Source of the DNA: Lineus longissimus
Taxonomy: Eukaryota; Nemertea; Pilidiophora; Heteronemertea; Lineidae
Direction of reading: 5' to 3'
Assembly (NCBI RefSeq): GCF_910592395.1
Contig: NC_088317.1
Span: 18,028,039 to 18,092,038 of the forward strand
Length of the DNA: 64,000 nt
Part shown: positions 37,070 through 50,254 of the stretch, in pieces
How the letters are laid out: every line of letters begins with the position of its first letter
Numbering within the stretch: position 1 is the stretch's first letter
Notes under the pieces: model-generated
Seen by the model: only the letters and a program-made list of their open reading frames with translations
Database searches by the model: none
Told to the model about the DNA's origin: nothing
Translations under genes and position numbers: made by a program

Positions 37070-38320
37070 TCATAAAACACTGTCATTCACCATGATGAAG
37101 GGCACATTTTCTCAGCACAATTTTTTATAGAAACGGGTATGAACCGAGGAAAGAAACACGGCCTGAAAACTGTCCGAATCTGCAACAAAATTATCATAGC
37201 ACAGCCACCTTTGTCTGGTTGAGTGCATTGCCATGTCATCTCGGTGGACGCAAGAGCTCACATCCCAGAGAAGATTACGAATCTTGTCACTTTTTCGCTC
37301 ACGCTGTCATAAAAAGAAGGTTTTTTCCCCTTTTGTTCTGGTAGAAAGATTGATGAAACCACAAGTGTGGGACGCAGTTAAAGAAATCTCCCAAGAGAGT
37401 TATAAATCAGGGAGACAAATTTACTATGATAGGGACTCATCACCAAGGTCACTGTTGACGAATTTGTTACAATTTGATTCAGAAATGACCAAAGCAGAAA
37501 AAATACTTTGGCTCTCTGGCTTCATAAAGAAATATTACATGCACAATCGCGGTTTTGCGGAATCGCGGAATTGTTCAGTCTTCCTTAAGACTATCAAGTG
37601 TATAAAACTGATATTATCAGAGTCTCCATAAAGGTAGCCATACCCTATGAACCATGGTTAAGAATATTATTATCTGGGTAGAAACAATATTCCTTATCTT
37701 TCTGAAAGACAACCCATCGGAAAGAAGGCGATTTGATACTTCGTTAGTTTTCGACTGTGCATCAGAAGTCAAACAGAGGAGAAAAGTTTAAGTTGCCATC
37801 CGGAGCTTTGACACAAAGTAGGAAAACAAAATTAGCATTTGAATCAAATCCACACATCTCAAAGCAAGATTCAATATCAAATACCTCACCATATCATATT
37901 CAGTTTTCAAGGGTTGGTTCATTTGAAAAGTTACTTTAAAGACAGGGAGTTGCCGCCGGGTGGAAATCCAGGTAGCTCACTATTCATTATACAATATGGC
38001 ACAAGGCTGATACACTGTGAGAAGTGAGGCTTACAATACCTTGCCTCCTTTTATAGGTGACTGGAATGTTTAAGTAAAGTTCGGCATATTTGTAAGGTTT
38101 TAGAGGTCTAATTGGCCCCCTTGATTGCCTTGTTCCAGTACATTCTGCATGAGACTATTTAATAACACAGTACAGTCACTGGCGGGAGTACACAGACGAA
38201 GTATTAAAGTACCCTGGCCCGTTATTTCCTCTCGACCTCCCTGATTAGTTTTTCCAAACGAGCGAGGGATAACGACCGTTCTCGAACAAACCTATGATTG
38301 TTTCCATCGAGGTACTTATC
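37070..38320. other. Non-genic sequence
   Basis: The largest frame is 37233-37631 (+, 132 codons). It has no domain I recognise and is not called as a gene. Confidence 0.35.
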
Positions 38321-38324
38321 GGCG

Positions 38325-38560
38325 AAAGCATTTAGTGACCAAACCCCTTTATTTGCTGGCTAATTTGAAGCAGGACTAACACGATGTGTCATCACCTGCA
38401 ACTTGACCCATAGTACGGTTCATTACGGCCATGTTTCGTCCTGTACCATCTGGTTCAATTCAGGGTGTTGGAAAAATTGCATTGATTGACCAAACCTCCT
38501 CCATTAGGTAGTCTATTTGAAGTAGGGCTATCAGGAAATATCATCCTCAGCAACCAGAAC
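38325..38560. repeat. Two-copy tandem duplication, ~151-bp period
   Basis: GCATTTAGTGACCAAACCCC at 38328 matches GCATTGATTGACCAAACCTC at 38479. The similarity continues through 'tttgctggctaatttgaagcaggactaac' against 'ttaggtagtctatttgaagtagggctatc' and then 'tcatcacctgcaac' against 'tcatcctcagcaac'. It is diverged and noncoding. Confidence 0.7.
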
Positions 38561-41500
38561 AGCTCCACCTGGATCGGTGCTAGTCACTGACTAGGTCAGT
38601 TACATATCGCCGTAGTTAAAGAGGGGTAGACGGGGGCAAATGCACACCAATTCCATGAGCAAACAAGCTTGAAACCAGAAAATTTCCCTCCCCTCTTCGT
38701 CCCGGCTTCATTGCACAACCCTCATATCACGAACGAAACTGATTGATCGTCACCAAGCACCTGCTCGAAACATCTGTCTCTTCATCGTCAATAGCAGCAG
38801 AGACTCTGCCGCCTAAATGGCACCCGGGGCAAAATCAGCACTGCTGCCGGCATATGCCTCGAGGGTATTCATGCAGTGACTTCATCTCTCCTAGCTTGTA
38901 CAGAGTAGCCATTCATTAAGTTCAATTAACGAAGGAGAATGTAATTGGTATGAAGGCAAAAGGGCTTACGCTGATTGGGTTCCCCCTGAATTTCTACTTA
39001 AGTGGCTTTGGAGTTTAAACTACTATCAAGATCTTTGTGTGGACATGTTGAAAGTGACAGCATACCTTAACAGTGTTACTGGGAATATTTTACAATACAT
39101 TTAATTGCCCCAGCCGATTAGGGCTTATCGACTAACCTGAAACATGTTTCAGTTGGGTAGATGTTATCAAGATTTCCCTTATAAACCCTTTGTTAAGACA
39201 GAGAACAATTGAAATTTAGGCCTGTGTGCAAGCTCGGGCTTTGTTTGAAGACAATAGACCGTGTATTGGGTTCGGCAAAAAAATCTTTCAACAGTAAGGA
39301 AATGGGCAAACTAACGTACATGTAATGTACATGTAGTAGCATGCAATATATTAATGTACATTTTTATTGTACCTGTGTATATTTGAATGCCCAAAAAGGA
39401 AGAGGAACCATGTCATCTTGATGTAAGAACTTCCACTATCAACGGTCTCTACCTTTCAAAACAAACCACTTCCCCATCCAAACAAATGGTTCTTGCTTAT
39501 AAGCAACATACCGCTGTCTAAATAATCTCATTGAGTGGCCATTTTTTATGTTCCGGCAGCTGTGTCGGAGGAAATGTCAGGATGTATCGGTACGGATATT
39601 GACAGATAAATCTATGAGCCGATTACATTCTCAGCCAAAGCGCAGATTGTTTCTTAGGATATTGCTGTATTGTTGGCTGGTATATGATATATGTGAGGTT
39701 AGAAATCGCGTAATTACAGAGAGCAGCCACAGTGCTAAGAGAGCTTCACTTTATTTGAGTTCCTGAGTACGTAACTTTCATAACTTCTGAATATCGATGA
39801 AAATGTGAAATTACAGGTTTTAATAAAGATCAACTGAAATGAATAACATCTATTGAGGTCACTGAAACCATCACCCCAGATACCTTCACTGTGGAGTCAC
39901 CAGCCATTGAATAACAAACGGGCAGTAATGGTTTATTCCTCATCAATTCCCTCAGTGGACACATATCACTCTTCACATTAGTGAGTGTAGCGTCCGAGAT
40001 TACGGGCATTAGTCAAGGTAGCTCGCATCAGGAACCAATTACCGAACGAGCGAACACATAGATCAACATTTGGCATTTCTTTTTTTGTTTTCCATCCTTG
40101 TGGGACCAAAAATATTTCGTAACACCCACATCATATTAAAATCATTCATTTTTATTATTAGGAGTCATTGTCATCATCATTAGTATTATCATCATCTCAA
40201 ATTCTTATCCCTGTGGGGGACTTTGCCGTTGTCTACAATACTAACTGCTTCTTACAACCATGGCATAAAAAGAAACAAGTTGCATATATCAACCATCAAT
40301 CAAAGAATAGTTTTGAAAAGGCAAACATAACCTACAGTGTTAATGTACTTCAGTTTCACCGATCTAAAACATGTGTAGTTACAGCAAAATCGCAAAAAGA
40401 ACGGCATCGAACAATCACCTTCTCATTTTGGAGCCTGACAGGAATATACAAACAGTCTTATATCAGTGAAACTAGAGTTTGTCTGAAGATAAAAACGCTT
40501 TTAAGGAAACCAAGGAAACAGAACTTGTGATGCTTAGATATGGAATCTCAGAAATGGGAACAATGAAACTTTGTAATTTCCACCAACATTCATGACACAT
40601 AAAACACTGTGTTTCTGTCAAGCCGAGTAAATAACATCTCTTTTGACTCCTTTCTTGTGAAAAATTTATTTTGGGTCTCAAAAATGTGAAATGTCAACCC
40701 CAGTTTAAGTCGCAGGTATCAAAGATATCTTCAAACGAGATACCCTTTACCAAGGTTGGAATCTAAGCTCTCAACATCCCGAGATTAGGTTTCTAATTTA
40801 AAACAATGGCCTGGAGATATGGATATAACTTTGATGATAGTTACAGAAGACAAACATTTTGACATCGGATAATTTCCTAAAAGATGAATCAGATGTGGTA
40901 ACTTGGCTATATTCTCATCCGGGGATGGTTGTCATATACTGATACTTCACATATTTGAAACACTACATGTATTATAAACACGATAAACCAGCATATTTCT
41001 TCTGGCGTTTTCTTTTCGCAGATCTCCCAAATTACCTCTATTCACAACACTGAAAATCGAGAAAATATTCTTGTTTGAAATAGAGGTATATTCTCATTCA
41101 CGAAAGAGAAGATCATTATCGTGCATTTTTCCATTTTCTCAAAATGTTGTGAATTACTAAAATGAAATAGTGCCTGACCTTGGAATTAGATTATGAGTGG
41201 CGATGTGAAATTTTTGTTCGTATGCGACATTTCGCAAAAATAATAGCAAAACTGAAAGATTAACAGCATGATATCACAATGGAGAGCAAAAATGGCAGCA
41301 CATATCCCGCCTATTACTTCCCCTGCTCACAAAACAATGCAAATCCTGGCTTCAAGCTGCACTCAAGGACAATCTCCCATCAGTTTTCTCTAACAAGCCG
41401 AGTTTGCCAATCTAACTATTATCACACCATGACAAGCGGAGTGACAAAAAAGCGTCCCAGCAGAGACAGGCGATGAAATATCGTGACAAAATAACTGGTT

Positions 41501-42885
41501 TAATCTCACTGAAATTGACATACTGTCAATCAATTGGTCCCAATCAGAGGCGATGATTGGCAGATACAGTGCAGTGTAGTGTATGGGGTCTATCTTCAAA
41601 TATTCATTCATTATTCATTTGATTTTTTGACTCAAACGCAAAAGATAAAGGATGTCTTTCATTAGTACAAGTGCCAGGGAGGTCATTCTCCCCCAATTGT
41701 CTTTTTTGCAGGGGTGAGTTCACAGAAATGTTAGCAGTTATAATATCATTAGTCTCTGACAAACTCAAAATTATAACCACAAGTTATGAGCAAATATAGA
41801 GTTATCATGAAAAAAAGCCATGATAATGAAATGAAATAACGCGAACACCTTTTCTTCCTTCTGAAATAGACTCAAACGCCATGCATGCTATGGTTAGTGA
41901 AACAAAATATAGTGAGACCAAAGTAATTGAATATCGGAGCCAAGGACACCAAGCAGCTGGTAAAGTGAAACCCAATGTCAAGTTTTGTAAAGAAATGTGG
42001 TTTTGAGTGGTAATGCTTTATAATATTTCATCCAACACTTGTTGCAGTGCGACATGTGCAAGTTAGTAGTCAAGCCAGGCCTGATTGAGCTATGAATCAA
42101 ACTGCCTTGCTCCTTAATCATGTCGATGAAAAGTGTTAAGCCATATCAAGCCATCATTTCCTGACGCCTCAAAGTCTTACCACAGTCGCAATCAAGGCAA
42201 TCTCATCTCTTCATTACTGAAAAGATTTATCAGCAAATGCTGATTATTTCTTGGTGCAGAACGGTAAAGGGAGTGCGAAAACTTTGCACTTCGTAGAAAA
42301 AATTGAATCATAAAATATGATACTTATGTGAGAGTTAAGGCGTTTTCACGTGCTATACTGAAAATAACTTTGTGGTTAAATATTGTGCCAAGAAATACAC
42401 AAAGTTATTGTTGTGTGCTATTACACTTGCATTGGTGTTGGTTTTTGCAAGAGAGAAAAAAAACTATGAAAGTTGATTGAAAAGTTTGACAGCTTATGGT
42501 GTGATAAAATGCTAATTGGTTCGAGTGCGGGATAGCTTAGGCAAGTGTTGCAATTAGAATACTGGATACTTCAAATACATGAAATAGTGCAGCAGCAATT
42601 TAGAATTGAATAGGACAGTATGCTAACAGAAGCTGAACAAACTCAATTGAATTGAGTTTGCCCACATGCAGCATCATGCACAGCTCTCTGATTAATGATC
42701 CTTAAACAATTACCGCGATGTTTAGGAAAAAGCGTTCAATGTCCATGAAAACTATTTGTAGTCTTTTTCATCATCGTTTGGGTTCTAAAAGCACCATGCA
42801 TGGTATCTTAACCTAAATATATATATGTTTAGTGATCTCCATTACCAAGGGGTTATATTCGTATTTATAGTTAGTTGCTCAAACC
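38561..42885. other. Non-genic sequence
   Basis: No supportable gene or RNA. A cluster of TGTACAT palindromes occurs at 39318-39372. Open frames (for example 40168-40530) have no recognisable motif. Confidence 0.35.
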
Positions 42886-42889
42886 ACGA

Positions 42890-43130
42890 TGCAGCAGCAC
42901 ATACCTAATCTGTTATCACATGCTCATATGATACCATGCTGTACCCTGAAGAAAAACCTCTACCAACATGACCAAAGGCACCTCGGTTGCAAACATGCCC
43001 TTATAGCAATACACATTCTTAATCTACCAACCATAAACCTCATCCAAAAAGGCATTGTTAGTCTTAAAATCATTGTGCATGATGCCGTTATCTCAAGAAT
43101 GAATCCGATGCCAATCATCATCCAGAGAAT
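42890..43130 (-). pseudogene. Decayed protein-kinase catalytic-domain fragment
   Basis: On the - strand, bases 43086-43051 encode GIMHNDFKTNNA, matching kinase subdomain VIb (HxDxKxxN, here with HND as in many divergent invertebrate kinases). Just before it, RIHS-stop-DN fits the usual 'LHSxGI' lead-in, with one stop. After it, FLDEVYGW is followed by a stop. Further on come VFLQGTAWYHMSM (about 42925-42963), reminiscent of the activation/P+1 region, then a stop and DNRLGM, reminiscent of subdomain IX 'SDVYSLGM'. At least three in-frame stops and missing DFG-type residues show it is dead. It could be a lost exon or a captured kinase piece. The call rests on pattern recognition of short blocks and could be wrong. 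Confidence 0.45.
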
Positions 43131-43219
43131 TAGGGTTAACCTTACCTGCTGTTTACGAAGGATGGTCATTTTGGAATTGAGAAAAATATATCAGTATGTA
43201 GTGAAACTATAGCGAAACA

Positions 43220-43660
43220 GGATTGAAACTGATTAAAAGTAGAGAATTTATTCTGGATGGAAACCGAAGAGTATAATTGAAAAATGCAATGATATGGACT
43301 TGGAAATAATTTTGTTACAATTCTGACATTATTTTCTACTTTTATACTTCAAGTCATCATGACCACTCATCTGCAAGTACATGGTACATAAAAGCACACA
43401 TTCTTTCCACTTTTCCATTACAGCTCTCACTTCATTCGACCAACGGTTCTTCTAGATGTCTGTTTGATTGATTGTATGACAAAGTACTGGAATAGTCATT
43501 TCCTTTTGCTAAAACGACTGCGGCCAAACCAGAAATGCCCTCAACAAAAATAACCACCAAGCGAATGTAATTTCCTTCTAGGTGGGCCAGAATGCTATAT
43601 GGAGATGTATGACAAATGCTACGATATGAACCATAATGAAATGATTTGGAAAGACAGAGA
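43220..43660. other. Non-genic sequence
   Basis: No further kinase-like blocks are recognisable upstream of the pseudogene on the - strand, and no other gene is supported. Confidence 0.3.
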
Positions 43661-43666
43661 CAATCT

Positions 43667-43840
43667 CGTGCTTTGCTTGTCAAGGCTATTCCAAGAGCTT
43701 TAGACAGACACAAGACAACTCAAACGTTTGACTTAAACTAGCTCTGTCAGACGTTCTCGTGGTTTGCATGTCAGGTATAACCTAAGAGCTGTGGATAGAC
43801 AGAGAAAACTCAAACTTTTGACTTAAACAAGCTCCGTCAG
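43667..43840. repeat. Two-copy tandem duplication, ~91-bp period
   Basis: CTCGTGCTTTGCTTGTCAAG at 43667 pairs with CTCGTGGTTTGCATGTCAGG at 43757. The copies continue with AAGAGCTTTAGACAGACA and AAGAGCTGTGGATAGACA, then AACTCAAACKTTTGACTTAA and AGCTCYGTCAG in both. This is one of the least diverged duplications in the window. Confidence 0.85.
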
Positions 43841-43844
43841 TCTA

Positions 43845-46800
43845 ACATGGTGAAGGCGAAATAGACAACCTTGAACCAAGTAAGTTAACTTAATATGCCA
43901 CATCCGTAGCCTATTCCAAACAACACCAGCAACAACCTTTCACTAATGGACCGGCTTCCCCTATCACTAACGCTCGAAATACACAGGAAGTCTGTGGCGT
44001 ATTGAAATTCTTGCCGCCAAATTGCTCAGTTGGGTGATACGTCAAGCTTTTATCCCTGATATTGAGTATGGGGGGTGCCTGTCTCCACTTTGAGCATCCG
44101 ATATCAAAGACATGATACCTGTCACTCACAGCTGTGATTACGATCGCACTTCACTGCAATAAAACTTGTTAATGAGCTTAAGTGTTTCAGCCAACCTTAA
44201 TCAATGTGTATTTTCTTTAACATGTTTAAAGGTTTTTCAAAGCTAAAACACTTTTATTTCTAAGAATGAACATTTACCTGATAATTCCGAATCTGCAGTA
44301 TTTGTCTCAGGAAAGTGAAAATGAAACTGCAGACTTTTGAAGAAAGTTTTGTTCATCAGAAAATACCAAAAGCTACAAAGGATAGGAAACCTTCAAACAT
44401 CCTTAAAGTTCTTTCATCTTATGATCACCTAATGTTTCCCTAAACGTATCAAACTCGGAGCTTAACTTTCACAAACAGTTGATCATTTGAAGATATTGGA
44501 ATTTGACAAAGTAACGTTGCATTAACTTTTCTTTGATACAAAGTGTCCCACTGGATTCAAAGCTTGGTTGAGTAAGAACAAAGCTCGCTAAGTGTATCAT
44601 TCATCAAAGGTATCAGTATTACAGGCGACCACCTTAAAACACGGGGTATTTGATAATCTTGAAAATGTCATTATTAATGGTACTTTCACCAAGCTGTCAG
44701 CCGCCTAGTCACCTTCCACTCTACAATAATAGTTTCCATCCATTCAAAACATTGCACTTACAATAATAACTGACTCATCAATGCACTGTTCCAATCTTAA
44801 TCCCGAGTGAGCCCTCCACGCAGCGATCCGCTCCGCGTTGAGTGGTGATCGACTAGGTGACGTGCTTCTAAACTTCCAAAGAAGCACATAAACACATGAT
44901 AAGTGGGCTCTGTATATTACCATACAATCCCAGGTTAAGATTTTGCCTGGTTGAAAAACATGTAGAAATGCAGCAAGTTCAAAATAGGTTCAGCGAAAAT
45001 AGACAAAATGTCAAAGTGTTTCAGAAAGCCCCATACAATGCCTCACCAGTGAAACCTTATATTGCGGCAAGAAAATTACAAGAAGTTTCATCTTACTCGT
45101 CTGCCCTGTTGCATATCGCCCCCTCACTCCCTTCATCAAAGTCACGTTCTAACCTAGTGTTGTCTACACCAAACGCAGTGTGCAGACTTTTATCAAATGA
45201 GCAAGCTTGGCTAAACAATCCTTAGAGTCTCACTGAAAGCAAAGGCAACGTACTTTTCGCATCAGATGCAGAGACTTTGGAAAATAACTTTTTTAGAAAG
45301 TGACAAAACTGTCAGAACGTCGTAGCCAGCTCACAATATTGAAATAACACGACCTCTGGTATATATCGACGCTGTTAATACGTACGGAACAAATTAAAGA
45401 AGCTTGCTGATTGTAACCGGTTCACACCGTGTGAATAACGGAAAGTTTGATTTCCCCGTGGACCTGCTGGATATATTGGAGATGTTAGTTTGCATCGCCA
45501 TAATTGTCAGGAAGAAGTCGTGAATGGGTCTATGGTTATCGGTTACATGTTCTGATGATGGTGGAATAGAATATGCATGAGGTTGTGATCGTCAGGACTG
45601 CTAAGACTAGTTGGATCAACACTGAACAGTAGGAATTCCTTTTGATATGTCCGTATCAAAACTTTCCTATCTGAGGCAATGATCCTATTCCTATTGGTCC
45701 GGCTGTATCAAAACCTTCCTATATCGATCTTCGGTAAAGTGACGATACGGCAATGATTGTCAAAATCATGGTGCCCAAATCAAGATGTGTCCACACAACT
45801 GATGGCAAGTGCGTCATAAGTCTTGAATGGATCAGTGGGATTGGTTTCCCTGCTTTATGAATTAAACCTCTATTTCATGTGCTGACCATCATAGGGGTAT
45901 GAAGAAAAGACATGGTATCACAAGTATGTGTAGATGGGGTTTCTGACCTGATGACTTCAACTTAAGTTGAGTTTTGAAAGAGAAAGAGTCCATTGTAAAC
46001 TACTGTCCTCATGCATGGGTTTTTGCTACCCCAGCAGAGATAACAGGTTAAATGAATCTCAGTGTTACATCTCAATATTCTGATCACCTATATCACTTAA
46101 AGCAGTAAACGCACTACCTCCCACTCAACAGCACAAACCAGTCATTACGAAAAGCCCCCAAAGCAGCAAGACTTAAGGATTGGCCTTCTATTTCATTAAG
46201 AACCATCGCACTAACCTCGGGATATCAATGGATTTAGAAGGATCAACTATACATGTACCCTAAGCGTTTATCGTCGTATGATAGCTTTTTCGAAGACCCA
46301 GATACATGATATGACTGCTAATGGCGATACAATGGTCTTACTGCATCAAGACCCAATCGCTGTGATGTTTTGGGCTGGTCAGCGCTTTTCTCTGAAGAAT
46401 CTATTGACAGATAACAAAACGCCAATATTGATCCATCTCTTTGTGTGTGACGGACCCGGTTCAAAGGAAGGACAACGATTTATTCTACATCTCAGTTCAT
46501 CTTGAAGAAATGACCGATATTGGGAGACAGTCCATGTATCGTTTATATGCTCAGCTAAGATAGTCTAGATTAAAATACTGGCAGTCTTATAGTTTTCTTC
46601 CATTTGAGGACTGAATATGTTAATTTCAAACCTTGGTATTCCAGACGCGTTTCTACTCCTCGAAGAGGTGTTATTTCACCACAAGTGACCTATTTGTAGC
46701 TACTTCAGAATCGCAATTTTGCCAACTAGTTGGGCCAAGCATACTTCAAGGGAAGAGTGCTGGCATCCCTGATACAAGGAGTTAGTTCGTATGATGAAAT

Positions 46801-48368
46801 CAGTATGCCAATACTAAAGTACAAATTGAAAGCAACGTACAAACCTTCCTTTCAGAGCAGTAACGCTGTTCAGTACAGTCCTCTTACAAATGTGAAATAA
46901 GCAGAGTATATGCCCCCTTCCCATATTCTTTCAAATTAACCATGGCATTTCGAAATCTTCAAAAAATCTTTTGAATAGATTATCATTCTTTACATACACT
47001 GGCTCCTGCGTTTATTCATGAGGCACTACCAAGGACATCTCTATATCCTGGCAAAACCCCCATCATTTGGGCAAACTCCAGGTCTGACAGACTGTATAAC
47101 TCGTCAAGTAGACAGTACGAGATATCGAGTGTTCTACCAACTAGACATGGTATGCTTACAAATGATGCAGATCTGCATACTAGGAGTGCAATTTGCTTCA
47201 AGGAAATATCCAAGATGCTGTGGCCATTGTGAACACCAATATGCTCATTGTATCTCTATTTGTGCACTTGCTGAGGAAATTGACAAGTCGAGAACATCCA
47301 CAATGACCTACAAATTTGTACAAAAATCCGAACTAGGGGAGGTTCACTGCACCATATATTAGGTATAGTTTTGATAAGGATACCCAGGAACTCGATCATA
47401 TCGGGAGAAAGGCCTCTTCTCGTTATATTAACGCCAAATCAGAGGCGAAATCTGTTGACAACTTGTGGAAAATGATTTCCTGTCAGAAGGTCCATGTTAA
47501 TGGTAGGTGTCTCCAAGACAACAGAACCGAAATTGAGAACATTATCGGTTGCAACTTGATATTCAAGCTCCAGCTTATACGACAAAAGGTCTGGCTGAGC
47601 CACCCTCGGCAGCTTGGGGTAATGAAAAGTAAGACAGTCGAACATGTCGAATTGACGTACCCAATGGATAAGGCGATAGAAGTCGCTAGCCTCTCACAGA
47701 AGAGTACCTATCAGCAGTTTATTAGACAGATTACAATGCTGGGACATTGATAAACACTAGAATGTACCAATGTAAGATAGATACAGTCCTCCTGCAGGAA
47801 TATCAACAAGTTTTTAACAAATGGCCTGGCCGGGCTAGCAATCAAGTAAGTAGTATCGTACATTTTGGGTAAATTATCAGACTGGAGGGAAAACAGAGGA
47901 TATTTAGCATCATCGTATCGAAATAAATGGAGGACATCAACCCATACTTAAAACTAGAACCTTCTCACGAATCAGCCTTGTCAATATCAGATACACCTTC
48001 TGACAATCTCCGAAACTGCGACAGTTAGACGAGACATCTACAAACAGAAAGCTGAACTTTCATATTGATTCAAGAAGCGAACAGATTGAGCAGATTGAGA
48101 CAAACCCCAAATTTGAATAATGAGAAATCATTGCTGTCGCATAACTCACTCTTGTCGTGTAATATATTTTAGAAGTAAACCTGTTGCAAATCGCAAAGAT
48201 TCAAAATATTTTCTCTGGAAGAAACACTATTCAGATTCTTGCAAGTCGGTGTTTTGGGGCTATCTTTGGCAAAATGAGAGTCAGGACAGGCACTACACTT
48301 CCACATAGTGCAAATCAGATTTGATATGCTCCACAAAATCTAGTAAGAAACCAGGAAACTATGCCTAC
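43845..48368. other. Non-genic interval downstream of the five-exon gene
   Basis: I could not find an exon that continues the - strand gene with the required phase. A short near-duplication of GTATCAAAACYTTCCTAT occurs around 45652 and 45708. Open frames at 44896-45225, 46278-46505, 47018-47362 and 47439-47750 are unrecognised. Confidence 0.35.
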
Positions 48369-48971
48369 CTGGTACTGCGAATCGAATCAGGGGATTACTT
48401 GCTGGCGACTTGAGGAAGTAGTTAAACGCATTGTCTTCCCCCTTCATGCTGACCCCATCGACCTTTACCCCGTCATAGGAATACATCTTCTGAATGTTGA
48501 CGAAGCCATCAGCGCTACGATAACAGCCCTCGCCATTCTGCCAATTTGACGTGGAAACGTGGAACGGCTTTTGTGTTTGTGCAGATAGGACAAAAACATT
48601 GTCAGAGAATTTGAAAACCGGGATGGGCTTCCTTTCGAAGTCGGATTCATTTTTGAATGGGTGTAGTGTAAAACTGAATCGCCGCATCCCATCTCTCTGG
48701 TTACCGACTAACACATACTCGTCTTCTAGTTTGAATTGAGTGTAATGTTCGACTTGCAGGAAGTCGATACGGAACGTGTTATTACTGTGGTAGTCAAGAC
48801 CCTCGTTGTTCACTACGACCTCTTTTAGCGGAGTTTGGAAGCTAAACTCCGGGATTTCGACGTAGTAGAAGAACTTGTAGAGGGTCTCTGGTGCTTGGTA
48901 TTTGAGGTGACAGTGGAATTCTTCCTTGATATTCTCGAAGACGGGCTGGATGGTGTAGCGCATGGCATCGC
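48369..48971 (-). CDS. Exon e: large exon of the unrecognised five-exon gene
   Basis: A 603-nt exon, the longest open stretch in the window that is clearly coding. It begins GDAMRYTIQPVFENIKEEFH after the acceptor GGTTTTCAG and is rich in Phe and Tyr (for example YKFFYYVEIPEFSF). It contains sequons NNT and NES and only two Cys. A donor CCAG/GTAGGC follows 48369; without splicing the frame ends at 48340. The alternating polar and aromatic pattern suggests a beta-rich extracellular domain, but I recognise no family. Confidence 0.82.
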
Positions 48972-50156
48972 CTGAAAACCAAGCAAACGCGTATAAGACA
49001 TAACATAAACAAAGGGGTCTTTCAAAGGTCCACGATTCAAATTGGGAGAAAGTCAGTTTTAAATGCACTCCACCATGGTTGGGAAATAATTATAGATGGC
49101 ATTTTCCTGCCTTAGAAAATGAAATGGCCAGGGCCATTGTGCTCACCTCATGTGGAGGAAAGATGGATAAAGAGCATGGTATTGTGTCATGTAGTGTTAG
49201 GTTTGATGTAGGTCCAAGCAATTACAATTTCCCCAAAATGGCCAATTTACAGTACATTCGACCTCGGTGACCTTGAAAAGTAGGTCAAATCAAAGAAGAC
49301 CCGGGTGACACATTGAATGGTTGTTAGAATTAGATGTACCTATGATATAAAATTGGTGCCAATCGGGCAAGTCATTACTAGGAATAATGGCATTTTGAAG
49401 AATTTAGGATTTGGCCCCTCCCTGGAGGCCAAACGGCAAATCAGATCGCACCAAACTTCGGTACCTGAGATCACCTGACCAAGGGGTACATGTGTACTTA
49501 ATTTGTGATTAATAGTCATTGCAGCTAAGAAACGTGCCATAGTTACGGCCTGACGGCGAATTTACGCCATTTGACCTCTGTGACCTTGACAAGAAGGTCA
49601 AATTAAAAACCTGTGTGACATATACTGTATGGTGGTTAGATGTACCCATGATATCAAATTGGTGGCAATCGGGCAAGAAGTTAAGGAATAATCACATTTT
49701 TAAGGTTTTTGGATTTTGCCCCCTGGTGGTCAAGTGGTGAATCATATTGGACCAAACTTCGGTCCCTGAGATCACCTGACTAAGGGGTAAATGTGTACCA
49801 AATTTGGTATCAATAGTCATTGCAGTTTAGAAACGTGCCATCGTTACATCCTAACGGCCAATTTACACCATTTGACCTCTGTGACCTTGAAAAGGAGGTC
49901 AAATCAAAAACCCGGAGGATATATGATGCACCTTTGCTAGAAGTACCTACCATATTTTTTTCAAAATTTCCGGACTACTATTAAGGGAGATATTGCATAT
50001 TTTCACTTTTAACGTTTGGCCCCCTGGTGGCCAAACCATGAAACGAATCGAACCGAAACTTGGTCTCCAAGGTGTCATTACATAAGGGTACATGTGTACC
50101 AAGTTTCAACTCAATAGCTCTAACAGTTACGAAACGTGCCCTGCTAACGGACGACG

Positions 50157-50254
<98 letters not shown>

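Noticed and set aside
37233-37631. 132-codon + strand open frame
   Set aside because: No recognisable motif and no flanking exon logic. Only expression data could rescue it.
47439-47645. Possible next exon of the - strand gene (reads KLPRVAQPDLLSYKLELEYQ)
   Set aside because: The only plausible acceptor puts it in the wrong phase for exon e, with an early stop, and no good donor follows.
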